Assembly (NCBI GenBank): GCA_964425135.1 | Contig: CAYRKW010000035.1 | Location: forward strand, 1-34,849 | DNA from: CAYLLD01 sp964425135 | GTDB lineage: Bacteria; Pseudomonadota; Alphaproteobacteria; Rhodobacterales; Rhodobacteraceae | Reading direction: 5' to 3' | Length of the DNA: 34,849 nt | In this document: positions 1 to 7,659 of the stretch, piece by piece | Numbering within the stretch: the stretch's first letter is position 1 | Layout of the letters: every line of letters begins with the position of its first letter | The notes under the pieces: generated by a model | Seen by the model: the letters and a program-made list of their open reading frames with translations, nothing else | Told to the model about the DNA's origin: nothing | The model's database searches: none | Made by a program: the position numbers and the translations under genes

Positions 1-48
1 AGAAGACAGAGAATGGGTCGAAATTAGAGCTTGATCAAAAGGGATACT

Positions 49-795
49 TTAGATGCAGCGCCCGCCATCCACTTCCATGCACACACCGGTGATCATGCTT
101 GCCTCGTCCGAGCAGAGGTAAAGGGCGGCATGGCCCATGTCTTCGGGGGTGGAGAAGCGGCCCAGCGGGATGGTGGAGAGGAATTTGGCGCGCATTTCCG
201 GCGTGTCCTCGCCCATGAAGGATTTGAGAAGCGGGGTTTCGCCTGCGACCGGGTTCAGAGCATTGACACGGATGCCTGCAGGGGCAAGTTCGATTGCCAT
301 GGCGCGGGTGGCGGTTATCATCCAGCCTTTTGAGGCGTTGTACCAGCTCAGGCGGGGTCTGGGGGAGACACCTGCGGTGGACGCGATGTTGAGGATTGCG
401 CCTTGCCTTGCCTCTTTCATGTGCGGGACGATGTGTTTGGCCGCGAGGTAGACGGATTTGGTGTTGACGGCGAGGATGCGGTCGAAATCGTCTTCGCTGA
501 CCTCCTCCATCGCGCTGGGCAGGTGGGTGACGCCGGCGTTGTTGACCATAATGTCGATTTTGCCGAGCGTTTTGAGCGTGGTTTCGGTCAACCTGGCCAT
601 ATCGGCATTTTTGCTGACATCGATTTGGATCGGATGCGCGGCTCTGCCGATCTCCATCGCCATGGTTTTGGCCGCTTCGCTGTTGATATCGGCGATCATG
701 ACGCTTGCGCCTTCAGCGGCGAAAGCGCGTGCGATCCCGGCGCCGAACCCTGAGGCGGCGCCGGTGACGATGGCGGTTTTATCTTGCAATCTCAT
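49..795 (-). CDS. SDR-family NAD(P)-dependent oxidoreductase
   Basis: This is a 248-residue classical short-chain dehydrogenase/reductase, the usual length for the family. The Rossmann glycine motif TGAASGFG is at residues 11-18 and NNAG at 85-88. The catalytic tetrad is visible as N111, S139, Y152 and K156 (YNASK), and the C-terminus has the usual DGG segment. The start at MRLQDK was preferred over an in-frame start 12 codons upstream because the SDR fold begins directly there. It lies 48 bp downstream of the thiolase on the same strand, so the two are probably co-transcribed. This suggests reduction of a 3-oxoacyl-CoA or an oxidation feeding the thiolase. Sequence alone does not distinguish an acetoacetyl-CoA reductase (PhaB-like role) from another 3-hydroxy/3-oxo substrate. 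Family is certain, substrate is not. Confidence 0.9.
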   Translation of the reverse strand: MRLQDKTAIVTGAASGFGAGIARAFAAEGASVMIADINSEAAKTMAMEIGRAAHPIQIDVSKNADMARLTETTLKTLGKIDIMVNNAGVTHLPSAMEEVSEDDFDRILAVNTKSVYLAAKHIVPHMKEARQGAILNIASTAGVSPRPRLSWYNASKGWMITATRAMAIELAPAGIRVNALNPVAGETPLLKSFMGEDTPEMRAKFLSTIPLGRFSTPEDMGHAALYLCSDEASMITGVCMEVDGGRCI

Positions 796-843
796 GGGCG
801 CGATGCTGCCTGTTTGGCATCGCACCCGCAAGAGGATTTCGCG

Positions 844-2019
844 TCAGTCGCGCTCAACACACAGGGCGACGCCCATGCCGCCGCCGATGCACAAGGTGGC
901 GAGGCCTTTTTTGGCATCGCGGCGCTGCATCTCAAACAGGAGCGTGTTGAGAACCCGTGCGCCGGAGGCACCGATGGGGTGGCCGATGGCGATGGCGCCG
1001 CCATTGACGTTTACGATCTCTGGATCCCAACCCATATCTTTGTTCACAGCACAGGCTTGGGCGGCGAAGGCTTCATTGGCCTCCACAAGATCGAGATCGG
1101 ACACTTTCCATCCGGCTTTGTCGAGCGCCTTGCGCGATGCGTAAATCGGGCCGACACCCATGATCGACGGATCGAGCCCTGCGGTGGCGTAGGAAGCGAT
1201 GCGTGCAAGGGGCGCGATGCCGCGTTTTTCGGCGTTCTCGGCGCTCATCAGTAGCGTGCCAGCGGCGCCGTCATTGAGGCCGGAGGCGTTGGCGGCGGTG
1301 ACCGATCCTTCACGATCAAAGGCCGGGCGTAGCTTTTGCATAGCTTCCATGGTCGCACCGTGGCGGATGTATTCATCCCGATCGACGACGATATCGCCCT
1401 TGCGGTTTTTGACGGTGACGGCTGTGATCTCATCCGCGAAGCGACCTGCTTTTTGCGCAGCTTCGGCTTTGTTTTGTGAGGCGACGGCAAACTCGTCTTG
1501 CTGATCGCGACTGATCTGCCATTGTTTTGCGACGTTTTCAGCCGTTGTGCCCATGTGATAGCCGTTGAATGCGTCCCACAGGCCATCCTTGATCATGCTG
1601 TCGATGAACTTCATGTCGCCCATCTTCTGACCGGCGCGCATATGGGCAACATGGGGGCTGAGACTCATGCTTTCCTGACCGCCTGCGACGACGATCTCCG
1701 CATCGCCAAGCTGGATGTGCTGCGCGCCAAGGGCGACAGCGCGCAGGCCCGAGCCGCAGACCTGATTGATGCCCCATGCGGCGGATTCCTGAGGCAGACC
1801 AGCATTGATATGCGCCTGACGCGCGGGATTTTGGCCCTGGCCAGCCGTGAGAACCTGGCCCAGAATGGTTTCAGAGATTTCCGCTTTCTCGACGCCTGCG
1901 CGATCCACAACCGCTTCGATCATCGCAGCGCCAAGATCATGGGCGGCGACATTGGCAAAGCTTCCGCTGAACGATCCAACGGGGGTGCGCGCGGCGGATG
2001 CAATAACTACGTTTGTCAT
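844..2019 (-). CDS. phaA: acetyl-CoA C-acetyltransferase (PhaA-type thiolase)
   Basis: This is a 391-residue thiolase that condenses two acetyl-CoA to acetoacetyl-CoA or runs in reverse. It is the first step of polyhydroxyalkanoate (PHA) synthesis and the last step of beta-oxidation. The nucleophile C88 is in QVCGSG, H347 is in GHPIGASG, and the second catalytic cysteine C377 is in CIGGGMG. The NEAFAAQ motif is also present. The start at MTNVV was chosen because AGGAGA lies just upstream on the minus strand and the thiolase fold begins there; 35 more in-frame codons upstream have no family similarity. It leads an apparent operon with the SDR gene downstream. A TGCA-rich site lies about 70-85 bp upstream of the start. 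The paralogue at 33627-34808 is of a broader-specificity type. The gene symbol is by similarity. Confidence 0.93.
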   Translation of the reverse strand: MTNVVIASAARTPVGSFSGSFANVAAHDLGAAMIEAVVDRAGVEKAEISETILGQVLTAGQGQNPARQAHINAGLPQESAAWGINQVCGSGLRAVALGAQHIQLGDAEIVVAGGQESMSLSPHVAHMRAGQKMGDMKFIDSMIKDGLWDAFNGYHMGTTAENVAKQWQISRDQQDEFAVASQNKAEAAQKAGRFADEITAVTVKNRKGDIVVDRDEYIRHGATMEAMQKLRPAFDREGSVTAANASGLNDGAAGTLLMSAENAEKRGIAPLARIASYATAGLDPSIMGVGPIYASRKALDKAGWKVSDLDLVEANEAFAAQACAVNKDMGWDPEIVNVNGGAIAIGHPIGASGARVLNTLLFEMQRRDAKKGLATLCIGGGMGVALCVERD

Positions 2020-2088
2020 GTGATTTGTCTCCTGGTGGAAGGGCGGAAAAAGACTCTCGATGTCTTGGGAGTAGCGCTTATCTGGAAA

Positions 2089-2104
2089 ATTGCTGCAATG
2101 CAAT
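2089..2104. promoter_or_regulatory. TGCA-rich site upstream of thiolase, possible PhaR site
   Basis: The sequence ATTGC-T-GCAAT (2089-2099) is a perfect 5-1-5 palindrome followed by TGCAAT, so on the minus strand it reads ATTGCATTGCAGCAAT. TGC/GCA-rich repeats of this kind are known targets of PhaR, the PHA-responsive repressor of alphaproteobacteria. It lies 70-85 bp upstream of the thiolase start, a plausible promoter position. The repressor assignment is inference. Confidence 0.4.
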
Positions 2105-2316
2105 ATAACTGCCAACGCCCGCAAACCGCCTATGCAGTTTGCTCATGGATGAAGATGCTGGAGCCTTGACGAGACAATCCCTGAAGTGATGCCGCCCCGG
2201 CTTGGAGCGCCCAGCAGGGCGATGGCTCGGGCGTGCGACGGGATTTAGCGCAAATCATGCGTCGCAGCGGTTTTCACCTGGCGGGTTCTATGTGCGGTTG
2301 CAGGTTTATACGAGAC

Positions 2317-2346
2317 AAAAAAACGCCTGAGGGGACACCTCAGGCG
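2317..2346 (-). terminator. Rho-independent terminator
   Basis: On the minus strand a perfect 9-bp stem (2324-2332 paired with 2338-2346, GC-rich, 5-nt loop) is followed by seven T (A run 2317-2323 on plus). It ends transcription from the YHS gene, whose stop is about 165 nt upstream. The interval between holds another hairpin with 7-bp arms at 2374-2380 and 2391-2397, so a long structured 3' UTR or 3'-derived small RNA is possible. The stretch 2105-2316 towards the thiolase shows no gene. Confidence 0.85.
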
Positions 2347-2508
2347 CAAAGTCGGAACGAGGGACAGTTGAGGCGATGCGGAGTTCCATTCGCATCGTGA
2401 CATATCAGATAAGTCACGCGCCTCGGGTTGTTAGAGGATGTAAGCAATTTGTGAACAATTGGTTACAAATGCGTGTGCTCTTCCCGATTTCGCGCAACAG
2501 CGCTAAAA

Positions 2509-2964
2509 TCATTCAAGCACAGCAGGCCAGTTGTTGTCGGCTTTGCTGATGTTACCGGGGATGTCTTCGGACCAGATCCCGCGCACAGTGGTGTTGAAGT
2601 TCAGATAGAGCTTTCCATCAACAATCGACCATGCATCGGGCGATGTGGTTGCGGTTGAGCCTTTGGAAACCGCATAGGCGCAATAGCCGCCGTATTGAGG
2701 TGCGAATTTCAGCGGGTCGGCGTCAAACATCGCTTTGTTGTCGGCGGACGAGAATTTGAACAGCGCACCTTCATAATCCGAGGTGAATTCATCACTGCCC
2801 TGAACAGGAGCACTTTGGGTGAAATAGGCAACCGGGTCATAGCCGTTGATGGCCGATCCGCCGTCTGCGAAAATTTTCGGCTTGGCGGCGAAGGCGCTGG
2901 TTGAGGTGAGCATCAACGCGGATGCGGCGGTGGCGGTTGCGAGAAGTGAGCGGCGGGTTAGCAT
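2509..2964 (-). CDS. exported YHS-domain protein
   Basis: This 151-residue protein begins with an export signal: MLTRRSLLATA with twin arginines, a hydrophobic stretch, and cleavage likely after AFA near residue 26. The mature part carries a YHS-type domain (INGYDPVAYF, YEGALFKFSS, then the Y-G-G-Y-C-A-Y region near residues 90-96). Such domains occur in metal-binding or oxidoreductase-associated periplasmic proteins, and short exported forms like this are common in Rhodobacteraceae. Its precise function is not known. The twin arginines suggest Tat, but the motif is not canonical and Sec export is possible. It stands alone, divergent from rimO, with its own strong terminator downstream. Confidence 0.88.
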   Translation of the reverse strand: MLTRRSLLATATAASALMLTSTSAFAAKPKIFADGGSAINGYDPVAYFTQSAPVQGSDEFTSDYEGALFKFSSADNKAMFDADPLKFAPQYGGYCAYAVSKGSTATTSPDAWSIVDGKLYLNFNTTVRGIWSEDIPGNISKADNNWPAVLE

Positions 2965-3081
2965 AAATATCTCCTGGGTTGGTTGAGGTGTTGCTGGTCG
3001 GTGGTGGAGAATATGAAAGGCAATCGGTTCAAAAGCTACTCCCCCTCAAGCCAACGTGACAAAGGGTTACAATCAAGCGGT

Positions 3082-3141
3082 GTCGCGCCGTGGCGCGACG
3101 CGTTTTAAAGGTTGATTTGAGTATTTATCGGAAAGATGAAG
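3082..3141 (+). promoter_or_regulatory. hairpin plus GAGTATTT motif in rimO leader
   Basis: The rimO/YHS divergent region (2965-3203) contains an 8-bp inverted repeat with a 2-bp spacer (GTCGCGCC at 3082-3089, GGCGCGAC at 3092-3099). It is followed by TTTT and then GAGTATTT (3119-3126) with an A/G-rich tail to 3141. The same hairpin-then-GAGTATTT arrangement occurs at 14341-14360 and, on the minus strand, at 14408-14436. It may be an attenuator or a family-specific dispersed element. The role is unknown. Confidence 0.45.
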
Positions 3142-3203
3142 GCGACAATTGTTACAACCGGCGCTGGGCAAGTCGTGTTCATGAGACTATAAGCGGCGCT
3201 CTT

Positions 3204-4571
3204 ATGAGCCAGAATCCTCCAAATCTTCGCCCCGACATTGCGCCCAAAGCGCGGATGGAGCCGCCTGTCCGGCACGGTCAGCCGACGATTGGGATGGTGT
3301 CTTTGGGCTGTCCCAAAGCGCTGGTGGACAGCGAGCGGATTTTAACGCGGCTTCGTGCGGAGGGCTATGCAATCTCGCCCGACTACAGCGGTGCAAATGC
3401 GGTGATTGTGAACACGTGCGGGTTTTTGGACAGTGCCAAGGCAGAAAGTCTTGAGGCGATCGGTGAGGCTTTGGTCGAGAATGGGCGGGTGATTGTCACG
3501 GGCTGTTTGGGGGCGGAGCCTGAGTATATTCGGGAGCATCATCCCAATATTCTCGCCGTGACCGGGCCGCATCAATATGAGCAGGTTTTGGATGCAGTTC
3601 ATGAGGCGGTGCCGCCCAGCCCTGATCCGTTTATCGATCTGATCCCGCCAGTGTCGCTGACGCCGCGGCATTATTCATATCTGAAGATTTCCGAGGGCTG
3701 CAATCACAAGTGCAAATTTTGCATTATTCCCGACATGCGCGGAAAGCTAGTCTCGCGCCCGGCCCACGCAGTGATGCGCGAGGCGGAAAAGCTGGTGGAG
3801 GCGGGCACGAAAGAGCTGTTGGTGATCTCGCAAGACACATCGGCTTACGGGGTTGATATCAAGCACGCGCAGACGCGCGGGCATCGGGCGCATATCACTG
3901 ATTTGGCGCGGGATTTGGGGTCGCTGGGGGCTTGGATACGACTGCATTACATCTATCCCTACCCGCATGTGCGCGATTTGATCCCGCTGATGGCTGAGGG
4001 GTTGGTTTTGCCTTATCTCGATATTCCGTTTCAGCACGCGCACCCCGATACGCTCAAACGCATGGCGCGGCCTGCAGCGGCGGCCAAGACGCTGGATCAG
4101 ATTGCTGCCTGGCGCGAGGTTTGTCCTGATATCACGCTGCGCTCGACGTTTATTGTTGGATATCCGGGCGAGACGGAGGCGGAATTTGAGACGCTTTTGG
4201 AATGGCTTGATGAGGCGCAACTGGATCGCGTCGGCTGTTTCCAATACGAAAATGTCGATGGGGCGCGCTCGAACGCTCTGCCTGATCATGTGCCCGATGA
4301 GGTCAAGCAGGATCGGTGGGAGCAGTTTATGCAAAAGGCGCAGCAGATCAGTGCTGCGAAATTGGAGGCCAAGGTCGGAACGCAGATGGATGTGATTGTC
4401 GATGAGATTGATGCGGAGGCGGCGACGTGCCGGACCAAGGCGGATGCGCCTGAAATTGACGGATCGCTTTTTATTGATGCAGATTTTGAGCATCTGTCGC
4501 CAGGGGACATCGTGCGCGTCGAAGTCGATGAGGCAAGTGACTACGATCTTTGGGGTCGCCTCATCCCTTAA
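3204..4571 (+). CDS. rimO: ribosomal protein uS12 methylthiotransferase RimO
   Basis: This 455-residue radical-SAM enzyme methylthiolates the conserved aspartate of ribosomal protein S12. The N-terminal UPF0004 domain carries the three cluster cysteines C36 (LGCPKALVDSE), C72 (NTCGF) and C101 (TGCLG). The radical-SAM CxxxCxxC motif is C166, C170 and C173. A C-terminal TRAM-like region ends in DYDLWG, typical of RimO and different from MiaB. The start at MSQNPP gives the normal family length. Upstream in-frame codons from 3090 run through the leader hairpin and look non-coding. The ribosome-binding site is weak. The gene appears monocistronic, and the next gene starts 88 bp downstream. Confidence 0.96.
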   Translation: MSQNPPNLRPDIAPKARMEPPVRHGQPTIGMVSLGCPKALVDSERILTRLRAEGYAISPDYSGANAVIVNTCGFLDSAKAESLEAIGEALVENGRVIVTGCLGAEPEYIREHHPNILAVTGPHQYEQVLDAVHEAVPPSPDPFIDLIPPVSLTPRHYSYLKISEGCNHKCKFCIIPDMRGKLVSRPAHAVMREAEKLVEAGTKELLVISQDTSAYGVDIKHAQTRGHRAHITDLARDLGSLGAWIRLHYIYPYPHVRDLIPLMAEGLVLPYLDIPFQHAHPDTLKRMARPAAAAKTLDQIAAWREVCPDITLRSTFIVGYPGETEAEFETLLEWLDEAQLDRVGCFQYENVDGARSNALPDHVPDEVKQDRWEQFMQKAQQISAAKLEAKVGTQMDVIVDEIDAEAATCRTKADAPEIDGSLFIDADFEHLSPGDIVRVEVDEASDYDLWGRLIP

Positions 4572-4659
4572 GCTACGCTGCACAATCTGTCATTTTCCAA
4601 CATAGTTCTGTCAAATTTTTTTGGCTCACTGACCATGTCGCTTAATCCGGATTTGACAG

Positions 4660-5502
4660 ATGAGACTTTTCCTTCTGAGCTGCATTTGCGCGGCGGTCAG
4701 TTTACTTGGCATCCCTGCCCATGCGGATGTGTCGTTGAAACCGTCGCAAACGCTGCAATTCGTGGCAGAGACAGCGATCGGTGCGGGTGGGGCAGATTTG
4801 GCGCTTTGTGCGGTGATTGAAACCCAGTCGAGCTTGGGCATCAACTTCTGGCGCGATGCGCGGGGGTATGGGCTGGCGACAGATACCTGTGAGGCGACGC
4901 AATATACGCCGCTGACCGCCACAGAGTTTGTGCAGGCCCAGATTGACGGGATGATTGCGAGTGATGTTCCGCGCCAACCCGTGCTGAGCACGGAGCAAAA
5001 ACTGACGGGGTTTTGGGGTTGGATATTTGTGACGGGCGGGCTGACCATGTCGCTGGGCTCGCTGGTGATTGGCCGGTGGCGGTCCCACAGCGATACGAAT
5101 GGCGCGCAAAGCCTGTTTGCCACGCGCGCAACGCAAGTTATGGGGATGGTCGCGGTTGCGGGCGGGCGGATGAGCGATGCGAAGCTTGAGAGCATTCGCG
5201 AGATTCTGGCCGATGTGACGGGGCATGAGTTTCCGTCAGAGACGCTCGCCAACATCATTTTGGCAATCAAAATGCCCAAAACCAGTGGTGATTTTCAGCG
5301 CTTGGGGCTGGGTTTGAGCCAGGACAATCGCGAATTGCTGCTTCGGGCCGTTTTGTTGTCGGTCAAATCGGATGGGGAGGTGCAGCCTGCACAGCACAGG
5401 TTTTTGGCCGCGCTCTATCCTGCGCTGGGTGTCACATCCAAGCAGTTTAATTCGATTGTTTCATCGACTTTCAAGTCGCGCCAAACGCCACAGGCCGCCT
5501 GA
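4660..5502 (+). CDS. membrane-anchored TerB-like protein, function unknown
   Basis: This 280-residue protein has a Sec signal peptide (hydrophobic 4-18, likely cleavage after AHA at residue 22). A roughly 90-residue exported segment and a transmembrane helix at about 117-138 follow. The C-terminal cytoplasmic all-helical domain (about 155-270) resembles TerB. Its segment LLLRAVLLSVKSDG followed by an acidic/histidine helix resembles the TerB repeat, which is linked to tellurite resistance and membrane stress but is biochemically poorly defined. The topology would join a periplasmic sensor-like part to a cytoplasmic TerB domain. No ter genes lie nearby. Recognition of the domain is moderate and its function is unknown. 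Confidence 0.8.
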   Translation: MRLFLLSCICAAVSLLGIPAHADVSLKPSQTLQFVAETAIGAGGADLALCAVIETQSSLGINFWRDARGYGLATDTCEATQYTPLTATEFVQAQIDGMIASDVPRQPVLSTEQKLTGFWGWIFVTGGLTMSLGSLVIGRWRSHSDTNGAQSLFATRATQVMGMVAVAGGRMSDAKLESIREILADVTGHEFPSETLANIILAIKMPKTSGDFQRLGLGLSQDNRELLLRAVLLSVKSDGEVQPAQHRFLAALYPALGVTSKQFNSIVSSTFKSRQTPQAA

Positions 5503-5534
5503 GAATCTGCCTCATTTGGCACGTCAAATAAAAT

Positions 5535-5562
5535 AGAGCGCCGGCCAGATGACCGACGCTCT
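5535..5562. terminator. imperfect hairpin, probable terminator
   Basis: AGAGCG (5535-5540) pairs with CGCTCT (5557-5562), with an interior CGG/CCG pairing interrupted by mismatches. A weak T-rich tail follows on the plus strand and a T/A-rich tail on the minus strand. It sits 33 bp after the TerB-like gene and probably ends its transcript. Confidence 0.5.
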
Positions 5563-5673
5563 TGAATTTGAAAAATCTTACCTAAAATCCCCACAGTATA
5601 TCCGCGACAAACACCCCCATGTTTTAGATCGTCGCGTTAAGTACTTGTTAACAAACTCAGCGCGCGCATTTCA

Positions 5674-5689
5674 TCACCCATTTGGGTGA
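5674..5689. promoter_or_regulatory. 7-bp inverted repeat, possible operator
   Basis: TCACCCA (5674-5680) and TGGGTGA (5683-5689) form a near-perfect 16-bp palindrome 53 bp before the start of the small ORF at 5742. It could be an operator or a short RNA hairpin. The rest of 5563-5673 shows no gene. Confidence 0.35.
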
Positions 5690-5741
5690 AAAATGATCTC
5701 ATTCTCTTCTTTCTTGCAAAATATCGGGCTAAGTCTCGGGC

Positions 5742-5981
5742 ATGTTTACCATTGAACACACATTTGACGCCTCCGTGATCACTCTGATTGATGAGGCGCC
5801 CAGCGGCCCGCAAGAGGATGTCACTATCAATGCGTTTGCTGAGTGCATCACGCTTGAGCAGTTGAACCCCCGCACGGACGTGGTGCAAAAAATCACCCTG
5901 TCGATCCATCAGTTAAACGAGTTGGCAGCCGCGCTGGATCTGCCCGAAGGCATCTATCGCGGCGTGCGCAACAAAAGGTAA
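5742..5981 (+). CDS. small conserved-type protein, function unknown
   Basis: This is a 79-residue acidic, soluble ORF with no signal peptide or membrane segment. Its composition looks like a real protein: alternating beta-like hydrophobics in the first half and a helix SIHQLNELAAALDLPEG near the end. I do not recognise the family with certainty. Its stop is 1 bp from the stop of the convergent dgkA. The upstream region holds an inverted repeat but only a weak ribosome-binding site. It is kept because the ORF fills the gap cleanly and has coding-like codon use. Confidence 0.65.
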   Translation: MFTIEHTFDASVITLIDEAPSGPQEDVTINAFAECITLEQLNPRTDVVQKITLSIHQLNELAAALDLPEGIYRGVRNKR

Positions 5982-5982
5982 A

Positions 5983-6333
5983 TCACCCGAGCAGGATCAA
6001 GAGCCAGACGGCGAGCGCGATCAGGAACGCGAGAAAGACTGCCATTGAGCCGATGTCTTTGGCGGCTTTGGAAAGTCGGTTTCTCTCTGGTCCGATGCGG
6101 TCGATGGCGGCCTCGATCGCGGTGTTCAGAAGCTCAACCAGCAGGATCTGGAGGCTGAAACCGACGAGGATTGCGCGCTCGACGCCGGTCTCGCCGACAA
6201 AAAGGCCCGCGATGGCGGCGATAATCCCGACAATCGCCCATTGGCGCACAGTAATATCGCTGCGCCATGCCGTGCGCATGCCGTTGAGCGAAACGACGGT
6301 GGCGGTGTAGAGCCGTTTGATATGGTCCATCAT
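5983..6333 (-). CDS. dgkA: diacylglycerol kinase
   Basis: This 116-residue inner-membrane enzyme phosphorylates diacylglycerol to phosphatidic acid, recycling lipid turnover products. The DgkA signature ELLNTAIEAAIDR (67-79) and the following basic segment with KAAKDIGSMAV are intact. Three transmembrane helices lie at about 32-47, 53-68 and 96-115, the standard trimeric-DgkA topology. It is slightly shorter than the E. coli protein. It is transcribed away from the ParA-like gene and convergent with the small ORF upstream. Confidence 0.95.
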   Translation of the reverse strand: MMDHIKRLYTATVVSLNGMRTAWRSDITVRQWAIVGIIAAIAGLFVGETGVERAILVGFSLQILLVELLNTAIEAAIDRIGPERNRLSKAAKDIGSMAVFLAFLIALAVWLLILLG

Positions 6334-6424
6334 CGGTTTTCAGATCGCTCGGCGTTGGTTATCGCTACGCCAAACGCTATCACGCCAAGATTTGAGGCGC
6401 TATTCCCTTTACCGAGCGGATCAC

Positions 6425-6445
6425 TTATGTTGCAGCGCAACATAA
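6425..6445. promoter_or_regulatory. perfect 9-3-9 palindrome before ParA-like gene
   Basis: TTATGTTGC (6425-6433) and GCAACATAA (6437-6445) are perfect inverted arms around AGC, ending 18 bp before the start of the ParA-like gene. The position suits an operator overlapping the promoter or transcript start. The core TTGC-AGC-GCAA resembles the TGC/GCA-rich site before the thiolase at 2089. The remainder of the dgkA/parA intergenic region (6334-6424) shows nothing firm. Confidence 0.6.
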
Positions 6446-6463
6446 TCTACAAGGGTCGTTGAT

Positions 6464-7084
6464 ATGGGTTCGGTCATTGCATTTGCCCAGCAAAAGGGCG
6501 GTTCGGGAAAGACAACAATGCTTGCGCATCTTGCGGCAGCAAAAGCGGCGTCCGGTAAATCTGTCGCGATTGTGGATCTGGATCCGCAAGGTTCGTTGAG
6601 CCATTGGCACGGGATCGGGCGGGCGGAGGGCATCGATTTGATCGAGACGTCGAGCTACCGGATCGGCTCGGATCTGGATGCAGCGCGCGCGAAATATGAT
6701 TTGACGCTGGTGGATTGCCCGGGAAATGCGGCGGCAGTTTTGGAGAACGCGATCCGTGCGGTCGATCTGGTGGTGCTGCCCTGCCAGACGAGCGCGATGG
6801 ATCGCTGGGCGACGGGATCGGTGCTGGAGATGGCGCGGGCCGAGAAAACACCTGCCGTCGTTGTTTTGAACCGCGCCCCATCGCAGCAAGCTGCAACGGA
6901 TGAGGCGCGTGCTGCGTTCAAGAACAGCGGTGTTCAGGTGATGAATTCCCAATTTGGCAATCGGGTCGCCTTTGCCCGCGCGTTTGGGGACGGCAAAACA
7001 GCGCTCGATTTGGCAGGTCAGTCGCTTGCGAAAGCGGAAGTTGCGGCGTTTTCGAAAGAAACTTCCAAATTTCTCAAGCGGTAA
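6464..7084 (+). CDS. orphan ParA/MinD-type ATPase
   Basis: This 206-residue P-loop ATPase has the deviant Walker A motif KGGSGKTT at residues 11-18, including the signature first lysine. The switch-I-like DLDPQG is at 38-43 and Walker B LVDCPG at 82-87. The length fits short orphan ParA proteins rather than chromosomal ParA. No parB or parS-like gene adjoins it, so it is unlikely to segregate a replicon. Orphan ParAs of this size position other cargo on the nucleoid, such as chemoreceptor clusters or carboxysomes. A strong palindrome overlaps its promoter region, and a small membrane protein gene follows 68 bp later on the same strand. The cargo is unknown. Confidence 0.88.
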   Translation: MGSVIAFAQQKGGSGKTTMLAHLAAAKAASGKSVAIVDLDPQGSLSHWHGIGRAEGIDLIETSSYRIGSDLDAARAKYDLTLVDCPGNAAAVLENAIRAVDLVVLPCQTSAMDRWATGSVLEMARAEKTPAVVVLNRAPSQQAATDEARAAFKNSGVQVMNSQFGNRVAFARAFGDGKTALDLAGQSLAKAEVAAFSKETSKFLKR

Positions 7085-7152
7085 GTGAGGCTTGTTCTGA
7101 TCGGTCCGATTGCTTAGGGGACGGGTCGCAATGAAGAAAAGGGGCGGCGCCT

Positions 7153-7659
7153 GTGTTTGCCGAGTTTGACGATGACGAAGAATTGGCGCGGCTGAGCCCA
7201 TCTGCGTTCCGCTACTGGCTGGGCGTGGGGATGATCCTGGCGCTGGCGGCGTTGCTGGTGGGCCTTGCGTTCACCTCACCGATGATGTCCATGGCGGTAC
7301 GGATCGGATTTCTCGCGTTTGCTGGCGCCCTTGGCTACATGGCCGCTCGAATGCATGCAGCGGGTCGGCTGGGCATCGTTCTGACGAAAGCCAGCCTGAA
7401 GGACACATCGGGTCGCGAGTTGTGCAAGGTATCGCAGATCAAATCTGTAGATCGGGGGTTTGTGATGTTTAAACCGTCGAACGGATTTGTCATTCGCCTT
7501 ACCGAGCCTTTATCGCGGGTCTGGGTGCCTGGTTTGTGGTGGCGTTTTGGCACGCGCATCGGGGCTGGCGGCATCACCTCGGGTGCTGCCGCCAAAAGCA
7601 TGGCAGATCTGATTACCGCGCTGATGGCAGAACGGGACGGGACAAAAACCAGCGTTTAG
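7153..7659 (+). CDS. two-helix membrane protein, function unknown
   Basis: This 168-residue protein starts at GTG (7153), after an AAGGGG sequence about 8 bp upstream; the nearby ATG at 7131 is in another frame. An acidic N-terminus (FDDDEE) is followed by two transmembrane helices at about residues 25-45 and 48-66. A roughly 100-residue cytoplasmic beta-rich domain follows, resembling a PH-like membrane-associated fold (CKVSQIKSVDRGFVMFKPSNGF). I cannot name the family. It sits 68 bp behind the ParA-like ATPase on the same strand and may be co-transcribed. Its stop overlaps the stop of the convergent glutamate dehydrogenase by 2 bp. Confidence 0.75.
   Translation: MFAEFDDDEELARLSPSAFRYWLGVGMILALAALLVGLAFTSPMMSMAVRIGFLAFAGALGYMAARMHAAGRLGIVLTKASLKDTSGRELCKVSQIKSVDRGFVMFKPSNGFVIRLTEPLSRVWVPGLWWRFGTRIGAGGITSGAAAKSMADLITALMAERDGTKTSV

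Noticed and set aside
6464..7084. Plasmid or chromid partition locus
   Set aside because: The ParA-like gene has no ParB, no parS-like repeats and no replication gene, and lies among chromosomal housekeeping genes.
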